Source of the DNA: Steromphala cineraria
Lineage: Eukaryota; Mollusca; Gastropoda; Trochida; Trochidae
Reading direction: 5' to 3'
DNA: 64,000 nucleotides
Assembly (NCBI GenBank): GCA_916613615.1
Contig: OU744720.1
Span: 78,023,338-78,087,337 of the forward strand
Part shown: positions 11,441 to 22,899 of the stretch, piece after piece
How positions within the stretch are numbered: the stretch's first letter is position 1
Layout of the letters: each line of letters begins with the position of its first letter
Program-made: the position numbers and the translations under genes
Notes under the pieces: generated by a model
What the model was told of the DNA's origin: nothing
What the model saw: the letters and a program-made list of their open reading frames with translations, nothing else
Databases searched by the model: none

Positions 11441-13400
11441 ATGCTATTGTCTACTCTACCTTCAGAATATGCTATTGAATACTCTACCTTCAGAATATGC
11501 TATTGTCTACTCTACCTTCAGAATATGCTTTTGTCTACTCTACCTTCAGAATATGCTATTGAATACTCTACTTTCAGAATATGCTATTGTCTACTCTACC
11601 TTCAGAATATGCTATTGAATACTCTACCTTCAGAATATGCTATTGAATACTCTACCTTCAGAATATGCTATTGTCTACTCTACCTTCAGAATATGCTATT
11701 GAATACTCTACTTTCAGAATATGCTATTGAATACTCTACCTTCAGAATATGCTATTGTCTACTCTACCTTCAGAATATGCTATTGAATACTCTACTTTCA
11801 GAATATGCTATTGTCTACTCTACCTTCAGAATATGCTATTGTCTACTCTACCTTCAGAATATGCTATTGAATACTCTACTTTCAGAATATGCTATTGTCT
11901 ACTCTACCTTCAGAATATGCTATTGTCTACTCTACCTTCAGAATATGCTATTGAATACTCTACTTTCAGAATATGCTATTGTCTACTCTACCTTCAGAAT
12001 ATGCTATTGAATACTCTACCTTCAGAATATGCTATTGAATACTCTACTTTCAGAATATGCTATTGTCTACTCTACCTTCAGAATATGCTATTGAATACTC
12101 TACCTTCAGAATATGCTATTGAATACTCTACCTTCAGAATATGCTATTGAATACTCTACCTTCAGAATATGCTATTGAATACTCTACCTTCAGAATATGC
12201 TATTGTCTACTCTACCTTCAGAATATGCTATTGAATACTCTACTTTCAGAATATGCTATTGAATACTCTACTTTCAGAATATGCTATTGAATACTCTACT
12301 TTCAGAATATGCTATTGAATACTCTACCTTCAGAATATGCTATTGTCTACTCTACCTTCAGAATATGCTATTGTCTACTCTACCTTCAGAATATGCTATT
12401 GAATACTCTACTTTCAGAATATGCTATTGGATACTCTACCTTCAGAATATGCTATTGAATACTCTACTTTCAGAATATGCTATTGAATACTCTACCTTCA
12501 GAATATGCTATTGTCTACTCTACCTTCAGAATATGCTATTGTCTACTCTACCTTCAGAATATGCTATTAAATACTCTACTTTCAGAATATGCTATTGTCT
12601 ACTTTACCTTCAGAATATGCTATTGTCTACTCTACTTTCGGAATATGCTATTGTCTACTCTACTTTCAGAATATGCTATTGAATACTCTACCTTCAGAAT
12701 ATGCTATTGAATACTCTACCTTCAGAATATGCTATTGTCAACTCTACTTTCAGAATATGCTATTGTCTACTCTACTTTCAGAATATGCTATTGAATACTC
12801 TACTTTCAGAATATGCTATTGAATACTCTACTTTCAGAATATGCTATTGTCTACTCTACCTTCAGAATATGCTATTGAATACTCTACCTTCAGAATATGC
12901 TATTGAATACTCTACCTTCAGAATATGCTATTGTCTACTCTACCTTCAGAATATGCTATTGTCTACTCTACCTTCAGAATATGCTATTGTCTACTCTACC
13001 TTCAGAATATGCTATTGAATACTCTACTTTCAGAATATGCTATTGAATACTCTACCTTCAGAATATGCTATTGTCTACTCTACCTTCAGAATATGCTATT
13101 GTCTACTCTACCTTCAGAATATGCTATTGAATACTCTACTTTCAGAATATGCTATTGTCTACTCTACCTTCAGAATATGCTATTGTCTACTCTACCTTCA
13201 GAATATGCTATTGTCTACTCTACTTTCAGAATATGCTATTGAATACTCTACCTTCAGAATATGCTATTGAATACTCTACTTTCAGAATATGCTATTGTCT
13301 ACTCTACCTTCAGAATATGCTATTGAATACTCTACTTTCAGAATATGCTATTGAATACTCTACTTTCAGAATATGCTATTAAATACTGTACTTCTAGAAT
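11441..13400 (+). repeat. Minisatellite: 70 tandem copies of a 28-bp unit
   Basis: The unit begins ATGCTATTG, has GTCT or GAAT next, then ACTCTAC, C or T, then TTCAGAAT. Unit starts fall at 11441 + 28k without a single indel through 13373, where the last unit is already diverged. Two near-binary variant positions exist (GTCT/GAAT and C/T); the T state is found mostly with GAAT. From about 11749 to 12000 the order GTCT-C, GTCT-C, GAAT-T recurs, a local 84-bp higher-order unit. The long overlapping ORFs through this region come from the repeat (28 bp shifts frame each unit; 84 bp restores it) and are not genes. The array lies in the probable first intron of the Ly6-type gene. Confidence 0.97.
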
Positions 13401-13640
13401 CTGTAACTGCATTATGCTATTGAATAATGAACTTCTAGAATCTGTAACTGACATTATCCTATTGAATACTGTACTTGCAGAACCTGTTACTGACGGCATT
13501 GTGCTATTGACTACTAAACTTCAGGAAACTGTTACTGATAATATGACATTCAATATTGTACTTCTAGAATCTGTTAATGACATTATGCTATCGAACAATG
13601 AACTTCTAGAATCTGTTAATGACATTATCCTATAGAATTC
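13401..13640 (+). repeat. Right-flank 42-bp-type degenerate repeat units
   Basis: About six diverged units with a period near 42 bp, of the form CTTCTAGAATCTGTTAATGA CATTATGCTATTGAATAATGAA. The ends of this unit match the 28-bp unit of the main array, which lacks about 14 internal bases (the CTGTxACTGACATT block). Confidence 0.8.
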
Positions 13641-14437
13641 TGTACTTTAAGAATTTGCTTCAGATATACAGAGAACAAATACATCATCAAGCATTGCCTC
13701 TACATCAGGTAGGTACTGCTCTATGTTACTTCTTCTCTCGTTTAGAGTAAAATGAAAGTGAGGGTAACATTTTAGTATCTTAGATTTAACAATTTGACAA
13801 AGTATAGAGTGCATCACCGCGTCCTCTTGAATTTCATTTCCACAAAAATAGCCCGATAGGACTGTCCCTTTAAGAAGAAAAGGCGATTTTGACATCAATA
13901 TCATACACGAGTTTCATGAAAATTTTATTAAAGAGTTAATTATTAAGTTCATAGGTCAATAATTTATTATCATGAAAAATCATGAAAATTGCTGACATCG
14001 CCATTGTGGTCAAGTCACTTATATTGTTATGCCATGCTTATCAGTTATGGCTTTATGTTAATTAGTACGCTGTGAGCGCCACATGAAAATAAGTAATATG
14101 AAATATATGTTAATAATGTACCAGGTAACTAATCCCATCGGTTCTATTGAATATCTGCTGAAGTCTCTAACAAGTTATTTCGTTTTTTTCATTTCTGTAA
14201 TAACCAATTAACAACTTTTGGATTATAAGAGGTTAATAGCTTAACAAAGATAAACCCAGGATGACACCTAGAACAGCCTTTCACATTCCTGGATCTGACA
14301 TTGATAATTTGAAGATATATCTCCCCATAGAATTAACAGTATGAGAAGGAGAAGTAGCAAAAGTTGTTGAAATTAATTGAAGCTTCACCATCAATGTCAG
14401 ATCCAATGACCACTCACTCTGTGACCCTTTGTTGAAG

Positions 14438-17400
14438 CCCCGGGGGTGGAGTGTGAGGTGTGTGAGGGGGGGTTGTGTGGGGTGGTGCCAGGGAGAGACC
14501 CCCTCATGAAGTGTCCTGACCCAACCCCCTACTGCCTCAACATCATTAACAACGACAGCAAGGGCTCCAGGCACATCACCAAGAGGTATGAGGAAACCCA
14601 TTGTGGGGAATAAGCATGATCAAACACTTTTGTAATCTGTCTTTCACTTTTTATGTGATAAATTTTTATTATTTGTTGTGTTATTTCTATAATTAATACT
14701 GGAATCCTGGAATTCACACATTCATTTCGATGATCATAATTGTCATTAGTACTGTTTGTCAATGCTAAAGTCATGTGTTCTTACCCTTCCTTTAAAGGGG
14801 CAGTAGCACGTTTTTAGGGGGAATATAAGGTGATGTAAGGAAAATGAAAATTAATGGTTTCAAATTGAAAGACAATGTATTTAAACTAAATGGAGCAGTA
14901 ATAATTCAAATATATAACGTAAAGTTTAGCCATGCGATTCCTTTTTTTAACAAAAAATAGAGCCATTGGCTCTGTAGCTCATCAGGCTTCATTATCAATT
15001 ATGCTTTATATATATTAGGGGTCACAGGACCACCAAAGCTACAATTCATAATCCTCATCAGTCAAGGAGTCTGTACACAAAGTTTCAGCTTTCTAGGCCT
15101 CATGGTTCTGGAGAAGAAGATGAAATTAGGTTTTTAGGGCGTGGCCCCTGTGGCCCTTATTAGGGGTCACAGGGCCACTAAAGCTACAATTTATAATCCT
15201 CACTAGTCAATGAGATTGTACACAAAGTTTCAGCTTTCTAGGCCTCATGATTCTGGGGACGAAGATCAAAATAAGTTTTTAGGGAGTGGCCCCTGTGGCC
15301 CTTATTAGGGGTCACAGGGCCACCAAAGCTACAATTTATAATCCTTACTAGTCAAGGAGTCTGTTCACAAAGTTTCAGCTTTCTAGGCCTCATGGTTCTA
15401 GGGAAGAAGATCAAAATAGGTTTTTAGGGCGTGGCCCCTGTGGCCCTTATTAGGGGTCACAGGGCCACCAAAGCTACAATTTATAATCCTCACTAGTCAA
15501 GGAGTCTGTACACAAAGTTTTAGATTTCTAGGCCTCATGGTTCTGGAGAAGAAGATGAAAATAGGTTTTTAGGGCGTGGCCCCTGTAGTCCTAATTAGGG
15601 GTCACAGGGCCACCAAAGCTACAATTTATAATCCTTACTAGTCAAGGAGTCTGTACACAAAGTTTCAGCTTTCTAGGCCTCATGGTTCTGGGGACGAAGA
15701 TCAAAATAAGTTTTTAGGGAGTGGCCCCTGTGGCCCTTATTAGGGGTCACAGGTACACCAAAGCTACAATTTATAATCCTTACTAGTCAATGAGATTGTA
15801 CACAAAGTTTCAGCTTTCTAGGCTTCATGGTTCTGGGGACGAAGATCAAAATAAGTTTTTAGGGCGTGGCCCCTGTAGTCCTTATTAGGGGTCACAGGGC
15901 CACCAAAGCTACAATTTATAATCCTCACTAGTCAAGGAGTCTGTACACACAATTTCAGCTTTCTAGGCCTCATGGTTCTGGTGAAGAAGATGAAAAAGGT
16001 TTTTAGGACGTGGCCCCTGTGGCCCTTATTAAGGGTCACAGGGCCACCAAAGCTACAATTTATAATCCTCACTAGTCAAGGGGTCTGTACACAAAGTTTC
16101 AGCTTTCTAGGCCTCATGGTTCTGGAGAAGAAGATGAAAATAGGTTTTTAGGGCATGGCCCCTGTGACCCTTATTAGGGGTCACAGGACCACCAAAGCTA
16201 CAATTTATAATCCTCACTAGTCAAGGAGTCTGTACACACAATTTCAGCTTTCTAGGCCTCATGGTTCTGGAGAAGAAGATGAAATTAGGTTTTTAGGGCG
16301 TGGCCCCTGTGGCCCTTATTAGGGGTCACAGGGCCACCAAAGCTACAATTTATAATCCTTACTAGTCAAAGAGTATGTACACAAAGTTTCAGCTTTCTAG
16401 GCCTCATGGTTCTAGGGAAGAAGATCAAAATAGGTTTTTAGGGCGTGGCCCCTGTGGCCCTTATTAGGGGTCACAGGGCCACCAAAGCTACAATTTTTAA
16501 TCCTCACTAGTCAAGGAGTCTGTACACAAAGTTTTAGATTTCTAGGCCTTATGGTTCTGGAGAAGAAGTCGAAATTCCACAAAGTTTACGGACGGATGGA
16601 CGGACGGATGGACGGACGGATGGACGGATGGACGGACGCCGGACACCATGCCATGCCATAAGCCCATCGGGCCTTACAGGCCAGATGAGCTAAAAATGAA
16701 TTGAAGGTGTTTACAATAAATGGCCGCCAATGGATTTTATGTGAATCTTCATACTTTGTCCTCTGACTATGGATGATTGGCTTGTGTAATGAGATTGTCA
16801 AAATAATACACTTAGTTTTCACTTACAATTATCAGTGAGAAACTCAAAATATAGAATTATAAAAAAACTTGCTACTGCCCCTTTAAGTTTCATTCACAGA
16901 TTTTAAACAGATTCTAAAGGATGTAAGTGGAAATGGATGCTATCACCATGCAAGTGGTTATAAAGAAGGCATGCTCATTTATGAGATGCCATTTCGTATG
17001 CAAACAAATACCTTTTCATTTAAATAAGGAAAATGGAATATTGAAATCTTCATAAACATTAATCAATCATGTTGAGCTAGAAACTAATTGAATCTGGCAG
17101 ATTTATAGCAACAACTGACACATTAAGCAATATTGCTTATCGGGAGAATGTTGAATTTTCTAAAATAATATGGTAAGAGAAACTAATTTTCATAGATGGC
17201 CCTATGGTAATGTCCTGGCAGGTGACACACCACCATATTGAGAGTATTAGATAAGTGATGGTATGGAAATGGTCAGATTGAGCATCAGTTTATTAAACTC
17301 TTTCCAAACATTCTCTGTACATGCTATAAACCCACAGATTACCTTTATCTTATAAAGGGTAAGTGATTTGGGGTTTAACATCCCTTTCCAGTGTAATGCA

Positions 17401-17959
17401 CTTACATCACAACTGTTACTATTACTGCAAGGAGAAAATTTGCAACACCATTTTGGTTATGCATTGCAGTGAATCTTGCAAGTACTGGCATGAAATAGCG
17501 AATCATGAGTGTTACTGCGCTAAAATTCAGAGTAGCATTGCACCCAAACCTTCTTTATCTAGAATATTTATATAGAAAATTTATATAGAATATTTGTTGC
17601 AATATTTCTTTAATGCAACCTGCCAGTGTATATACAAATTTTGTAATAATACTAGATGTAAGCCTGTCCACTTAAAACTATTATTCAAATGATTGTACTC
17701 TTGGTCATGAGGCCTTCAATACTGAATAAACTTCTTCTTCTAACTAAGAACACTTCTTCATATATATAGGTGTGGGAGCATCAAGGACTGTGACCACCAA
17801 TGGTGGGTGGGCTCCTCGGACAAGGATGAGTGTGTGAAGTTCCGCCCGGACGACTTCTACCCCCTGAGTTTCTCCTGTACCTTCTGCTGTACCCGGGACC
17901 AGTGCAACAAGGACCTGAACCCTGCTGCCAGCACGCTCTACAGGGGCCCTGTTCCCTAG
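14438..17959 (+). CDS. Secreted Ly6/uPAR-domain (three-finger fold) protein, two C-terminal exons
   Basis: Role: Ly6/uPAR domains are disulphide-stabilised three-finger folds in extracellular proteins; no specific ligand can be inferred. Exons: 14438-14585 (acceptor gttgaag|CC, donor AAGAG|gtatga) and 17770-17959 (acceptor tatatag|GT), joined as AG|G = Arg; stop TAG at 17957-17959. Visible protein of about 111 residues. Cysteine pattern: C-x2-C near the start (VECEVC), then LC, KC, YC, and after the junction RC, DC, EC, SC, then CC and QCN. The ending SCTFCCTRDQCN is the family's CC-x4-CN signature. After it come only about 17 residues with no hydrophobic tail, so the protein is likely secreted rather than GPI-anchored. 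The 5' end is uncertain (see 11294-11344). The intron between these exons contains the 14.8-16.9 kb nested transposons. A polyadenylation signal AATAAA at 19269-19274 could end the transcript. Confidence 0.75.
14792..16886. mobile_element. TTAA-flanked MITE (copy 1), interrupted by a tandem-core element
   Basis: The ends AGGGGCAGTAGCACG and its reverse complement (last base changed) are each flanked by TTAA (14792-14795 and 16883-16886). Without the insertion the element is about 361 bp, matching the uninterrupted copy at 29760-30114 along its whole length, including the GTGGCCGCCAATGGATTTT-like middle. TTAA flanks suggest piggyBac-type mobilisation (established for that superfamily; inferred here). 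It lies in the Ly6-type gene intron. Confidence 0.85.
14958..16691 (+). mobile_element. Pearl/HINE-like non-autonomous element with ~144-bp tandem core
   Basis: One end carries a terminal palindrome (AGAGCCATTGGCTCT) followed by GTAGCTCATCAGGC. The body is about eleven tandem copies of a unit of about 144 bp (GTCACAGGGCCACCAAAGCT ... CTTTCTAGGCCTCATGGTTC ... GTGGCCCCTGTGGCCC). Then come a (GGAC GGAT)n microsatellite at about 16590-16640, CCATAAGCCCATCGGGCC and GATGAGCTA at the other end. No coding region. The layout (terminal hairpin, tandem core, tetranucleotide tract, AT/T-tract target) is that of oyster pearl elements and Helentron-associated elements. A second copy in the opposite orientation is at 34667-36150. 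Confidence 0.85.
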
Positions 17960-20329
17960 ATCATCACCATCAATCTCTTACTATTCAGTATATTCTCTAT
18001 TACCAAAGTCCCTCTGCAATATCATTTGATTTTTGTTATCTACTCTACTACCAAAATCTCTCTGCAATCTCATTTGATTGTAAATATGTCCACTCCTATG
18101 TCGGGGCTTGATGTTTCGATTCTCTATACAATTGCATTGAAAAAGAGTCTTAAATTTGTTCATTTGATTAAAAAGGACATTTTATTTGCTCTTTTATCAT
18201 TCAATATCCTTACATCCACCAAGATGGAAATGTGTTCAGATAAATTAGTTGAAATCTTCTCATGTTTGATCTTGGATGTTGTGAAGATGTATCCATCATT
18301 TGTCTAAAGGTTAGAATTATAGAACAACAAGGCAATAGCTTGATTTCAATTCAATAAGACTGATGCTCTACACATTATAACCCCTGGGACCGTCAACAGG
18401 AAAATTTAACCTGGATTTACCTGCCCTTGATCTGAGGAAACTATTTTATCTACTGAGCTTGCAAGCCTCAACCTTTGAGGAAAAAGGCTGCAATATCTGA
18501 TGTTTCCCTTCTGCTTAATTAACATTTACTATTCAAACCAAGACTCTTAGCATGTGCTTGGTTGGATCCAACTGATCAAGCTATATATATATATACCTCC
18601 TCACTCTTCTAAAGATGGTTGGTCTTCTAGACAGATACTAGGCCTGTTAATTTATTATCAGTTTCTCCTAATGAAATGTCCCAGGCGTGAAAGGTGTAGA
18701 GAATCAGAACATGAAGCACTTTGAGACTTTGAATGAATTAACTATTACAATGATTCTCCATTATAATTATAAATATATATATATCCTACAACAAAGAATT
18801 TATACAATATATTCATCAAACTAAAATGTAAAATGCAAACAGGAAAGTGTTTCATATTTTAGTATTTTCTTGTAGGTTTTGGGAATGTGATGTGTTCACA
18901 TATTTGTTGGACAAAAGATATGTCAAATTGATAAATGCTGAAAATAATTTGTATGAGATTTACATAGGGATAGTAATCTATGCTGCAAATGTTATCAACA
19001 AGAGTGATTATTAGGGAACCATAACATCTCTGCGCTGTAGATATGGTCCTTTAAAACAATATCCTTAAGTCAAGTAACTGTTTTCAGGAGTGAATATTTA
19101 GGAAACTTTAGACTTTTATTTTAAGTACCAAGGTTATCTTGGAATACACTTTGCATCCAAATATGTCACTATGAGTTGTTTAAGTGCACTGAACTTTTCC
19201 GATCATGCTTTTATCAATTGTACCTTTAAATATTGCAGATGGTTATGAAATTGATTGAATTTCATCTTAATAAAACTGTTCTCTGAAAAATCCTTTTTGT
19301 ATTCTATTTTTTTTACAAAGAATTAACTGAAAAGAATCACATTTAAAAACTTACTCAGAAAAGATTTCCTCAAACTAACAGAAAATGCATATGAATTATA
19401 ATACCAGTCATTTATCTTTCAAATAATTCAATAGGTAGAATTCCAAAATAGCATCAGTAACTTCTTTTGTTGAATGGAAGGTATTAGCAGATACCCTGAT
19501 ATTCTTGATGACAAAGACTCTTAAACACCCATAAATCTTGTCTAATTACAAAAACGACAACCCCGGTATCAAAACAGTCAACAAAATTTAATGTTCATGT
19601 TGTCACATAACCAATGCAGTTTCACAAACCCTGATTCCCTTCTCAGGCCTAGCGAACTATAGGCAGCAAAAGCTGACACATTGACTTTTTCATGTATATT
19701 TACAGGTTGAAATACACTTTCCCCATTCAGATCCAAAAGAGCTGACATTCACAAATCCATGATTGATTGAAGGGAGATAACTCTATATGATTTCCAATAA
19801 AACATATAGCAAATGGTGGTTCAAAGTGGCAGGTGTTTCATCTGAATGACTCAGAGATAATTCATCCTTTCATGTTCAAATAAAGACAGCTTCTGTAAAA
19901 TGGAGTGTTACATGATGACTACCTCAACAGTCTCCATAAATTAAGATCTATACTGCTTCACTATGTTCCTAGCATAAAGATCGAAACCGGCTCTGTTAAT
20001 CAAGCCGTCAGCCAGCAACCCAAGCTTACAGGGCGACCTCTCTGATTGGCTGGATTTAAATGATGTCATAGGTCTGGTAAGATTGAAACGCTGATGTAGT
20101 GAAGCAATATAAATCAAAATTTAATGAGACTAACAAACTCAATAGTTGTACAATTCACTTCAACAATCTGGCTTCTGATAACATTTTGTCTCTGTGGATG
20201 ATAAACTTGCTTGGCTCTTGTTTCAGTGGGCATTTTCCAACTACATTATCTTCATCAGTTATCAACCACTTGAACAGTGTCACATGTTTCCTTGTGTCAA
20301 TGAAAAACACATTCTCTTTGCTTCGTGTT
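17960..20329. other. 3' UTR / intergenic DNA between convergent genes
   Basis: The Ly6-type gene (+) and SNRNP25 (-) converge here. AATAAA at 19269-19274 is a candidate polyadenylation signal for the plus-strand transcript. The rest is AT-rich without coding exons; TA-rich simple tracts lie near 18584 and 18775. Confidence 0.5.
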
Positions 20330-22891
20330 TCAGGTTTTTCTCTTTTTCTTCATCCTCTTGATAAATGATACTTCATCACGGTTTCGTATTCCATACCTGA
20401 AGAGAAGAAAAACATCCTGCATAAATCGTTCCTCCTCTGATCATAATTTTTCAATGCAATTTTAAAAAAAAGATTTTCCTAACCATATTTTCTTCATGAA
20501 TTCCTCTAGGAATTTATGAATCAGCATCCCTAATTTGAAGAAAAGTTGACTTCAACAATATGTAATGAGACTTGATATGGATAAGAATATAGATAAAATA
20601 TTATAATTAAATAGAAAAATATTTCTGTAACAAATTTAAAGATTCATTTCATATAATAAGGTAGAATGTTAATTCCTTGCAAAAACTGAAATGAGAAGGT
20701 ATAATCTAAATAAATCCCAGCCTAACTTAAGAGTACTTTATATCATTTTAACAGCATGATCTCATATAGTTTACTGCTCAGCTTAATTCATTTAGATGAA
20801 CGAAAGAAAGACTTGAATTTCTCTGTAAATCTGAAAATGATTTTGCTTAACACTCACGCTTTGAGACATTTGTCATTCTGGGTCAGCTTTGTTCCATTGT
20901 AGTAAAGCCAATAATTTCTCCAGATGTATTTCCTGTAAATATGAAATATCAAAAACTGAAAAAACAAACAGTCAGACGGTACCTTCGAGACACCATGACA
21001 TTCGATTATTGATGCACATATATAATGTACTAGGCCTTATTTTTTTTAGTTCTTATCAAGAAAAGAACATCACCAATGCATGTACGGATGGACTGAGATA
21101 ATTTCATAAATCCCCCTAAAACTTTGTTTCAAATTATTTTCTGCAAGAGATATTTCTTAAGATTGCTCACAAATCCTGGTGTTCTCTGCACACAATGTTT
21201 GAATTAAAGAGATTTTTCTATGTTTGAGATATTCAAGAAGCCTAACCAGTGTAGCCAAAAACATACCAGAGACAAGCATGCAGCTTTCAGAATACTTTTC
21301 AATAGGAAATTAATAATTGTTCATATATATAAAATGTCAAATCAGTTCTGTTTCATGAATTTGTATGAAACCCATGAAATGAGTTCAAGAGATTATCAGA
21401 AAAAAGATTCATTACTATGTAAACATTTAAACCTATGATAAAATAAAATTCATTTTTATAATTTTGGTTAAGATAAAAGGTATTAAGAAAGCTTGCTTCT
21501 TCTCACCAGCTGATGTGAGTTGTCCCCCCTTTTCGGGATTGTTTGAGGGTCACATGGCGCTGTATGGCTCGCTTCAGATCTCTCACGTTAGCCTCTTGTA
21601 TCACAGTCACTTCTAGAAAACAAGTTCATCATAGTGTAGTCAAACTCAAAATCAGGAAAAGAAAGATGGAGATTAGATAAAGAAATTGACAGTAAACAGT
21701 AACTAACAAGAACTCTTGGACAAATGTTGACAAAACAGCTTACACAAACACGAAATAGCAAATCTCACCAAAGCGTCTTCTGATATCAAACATATCAACA
21801 AGAGTTGATATATTTGATATCAGAAGACATGAGGTTTTTATCATTCAAAATTACTTTTCATTACAATTCCATGAAAAATGTACTTCTTCAAACACTGAAC
21901 TTACCTAAAAGTCCTGAAGCAGTGATATCATGTCATTGTGACGTCATCATGTTTATGATGCATAGTATTGTGATGTCATTACTTTGTGATGCAAAACAAA
22001 AAGTGATGTCATGTACTTGGCAATTGTAGGGCATTTAAAATCTACTGCCAAAACGATATCTCTTATATAATGTTATATTCCTGATCTACAACAAGCAAGA
22101 TCTCTGGTGGAAGACAACTTTGCATGATGAATAAGATTTTTGTTATTATACCTCAGATTTAAAAAAAACAATTTCCGATGTAAAGCCACATATGCTGGAC
22201 AGGGTAATCTGAAAAATAAGTATGGACTGTTTCACCCATGTTGGGACAGGACTTACTGAGTGTCACTCCATCAGCTCTAAAAACGTTGACGATCATGGCC
22301 TGACCATACTCCACAGCTATTGCTGAGTTGACCTCCTCCAGAGTGACCCCAGCCGGGAGGTCACGCAACAATGGGTCCTCCTGGTGGCCAGAAACATTAT
22401 TCATGCCTGCTATTAAAGTTACAGATACTGTTATGATATTTGTTTTTTTTGTATCACATGCATGATTCATGGACCGCTTTCAGTAAAAAAAAACCAAATT
22501 ATCATATATGCCTTAAATGATTCATAATTACAAATTTTAAGATTTATGTACAATATATATAATAGTCCAATTCAAATAAAGTCGCTAAAGGTAAGGCTAC
22601 TTGAACATGTTTTAGTTACATGCCATGAAGAGAATGAACGAATTGATAAAAAAATCATCTTCTCATTACTACGAAATACAGCATGAACGAGTCAAAAATC
22701 AAGAAACTTTTATTCACCTGTATCAATGTTGCAACAATATCATGGACACGCCTCATTGCTTCCTGATGAGGCAACGCATCGTTGTCCTCTGAAGTAGACT
22801 GGGCTGCTTCATCAACAGCTGTTTCATCTTTCTTCTCCTCTCCTTCTGTCGGCTCTCTCTTCACAATACTGAGATCTACACTCTCGTCCAT
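20330..22891 (-). CDS. SNRNP25: U11/U12 small nuclear ribonucleoprotein 25 kDa protein
   Basis: Role: a component of the U11/U12 di-snRNP of the minor (U12-type) spliceosome, nuclear, with a ubiquitin-like fold. Coding exons on the minus strand: 22891-22718, 22380-22257, 21612-21507, 20932-20858, 20396-20330; all junctions are GT-AG and the phases agree, giving 181 residues. Family landmarks: DPLLRDLP and VTLEEVNSAIAVEYGQAM in exon 2, DLKRAIQRHVTLKQ in exon 3, ISWKYIWRNYWLYYNGTKLT across exons 3-4, YGIRNRDEVSFIKR in exon 5, then a basic tail KKKRKT. The human protein is about 132 residues; the additional length here is an acidic N-terminal extension (about residues 1-55, rich in E, D and T) before the Ubl core. 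The start ATG is the first after the UTR intron acceptor (gacttag at 22901-22907). Neighbour: divergent with CCDC60. The gene looks intact. Confidence 0.95.
21775..21828. repeat. Hairpin element, family of TGATATCAAATATATCAAC
   Basis: Arms 21775-21799 and 21804-21828 are reverse complements with one mismatch around a 4-base loop. The sequence to the left (ATCTCACCAAAGCG) matches the outer arm of the copy at 50001-50085, but the matching right outer arm is absent, so this looks like a truncated copy. It sits in the second SNRNP25 intron. Confidence 0.8.
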
Positions 22892-22899
22892 TCTCTGTT

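Noticed and set aside
11441..13400. CRISPR-like array of 28-bp repeats
   Set aside because: The repeats are directly adjacent with no unique spacers, and the window is an animal genome.
11354..13635. Several overlapping ORFs of 77-218 codons through the minisatellite
   Set aside because: They are produced by a 28-bp unit that has few stops; ends depend only on where the GAAT variant gives TGA. No gene evidence.
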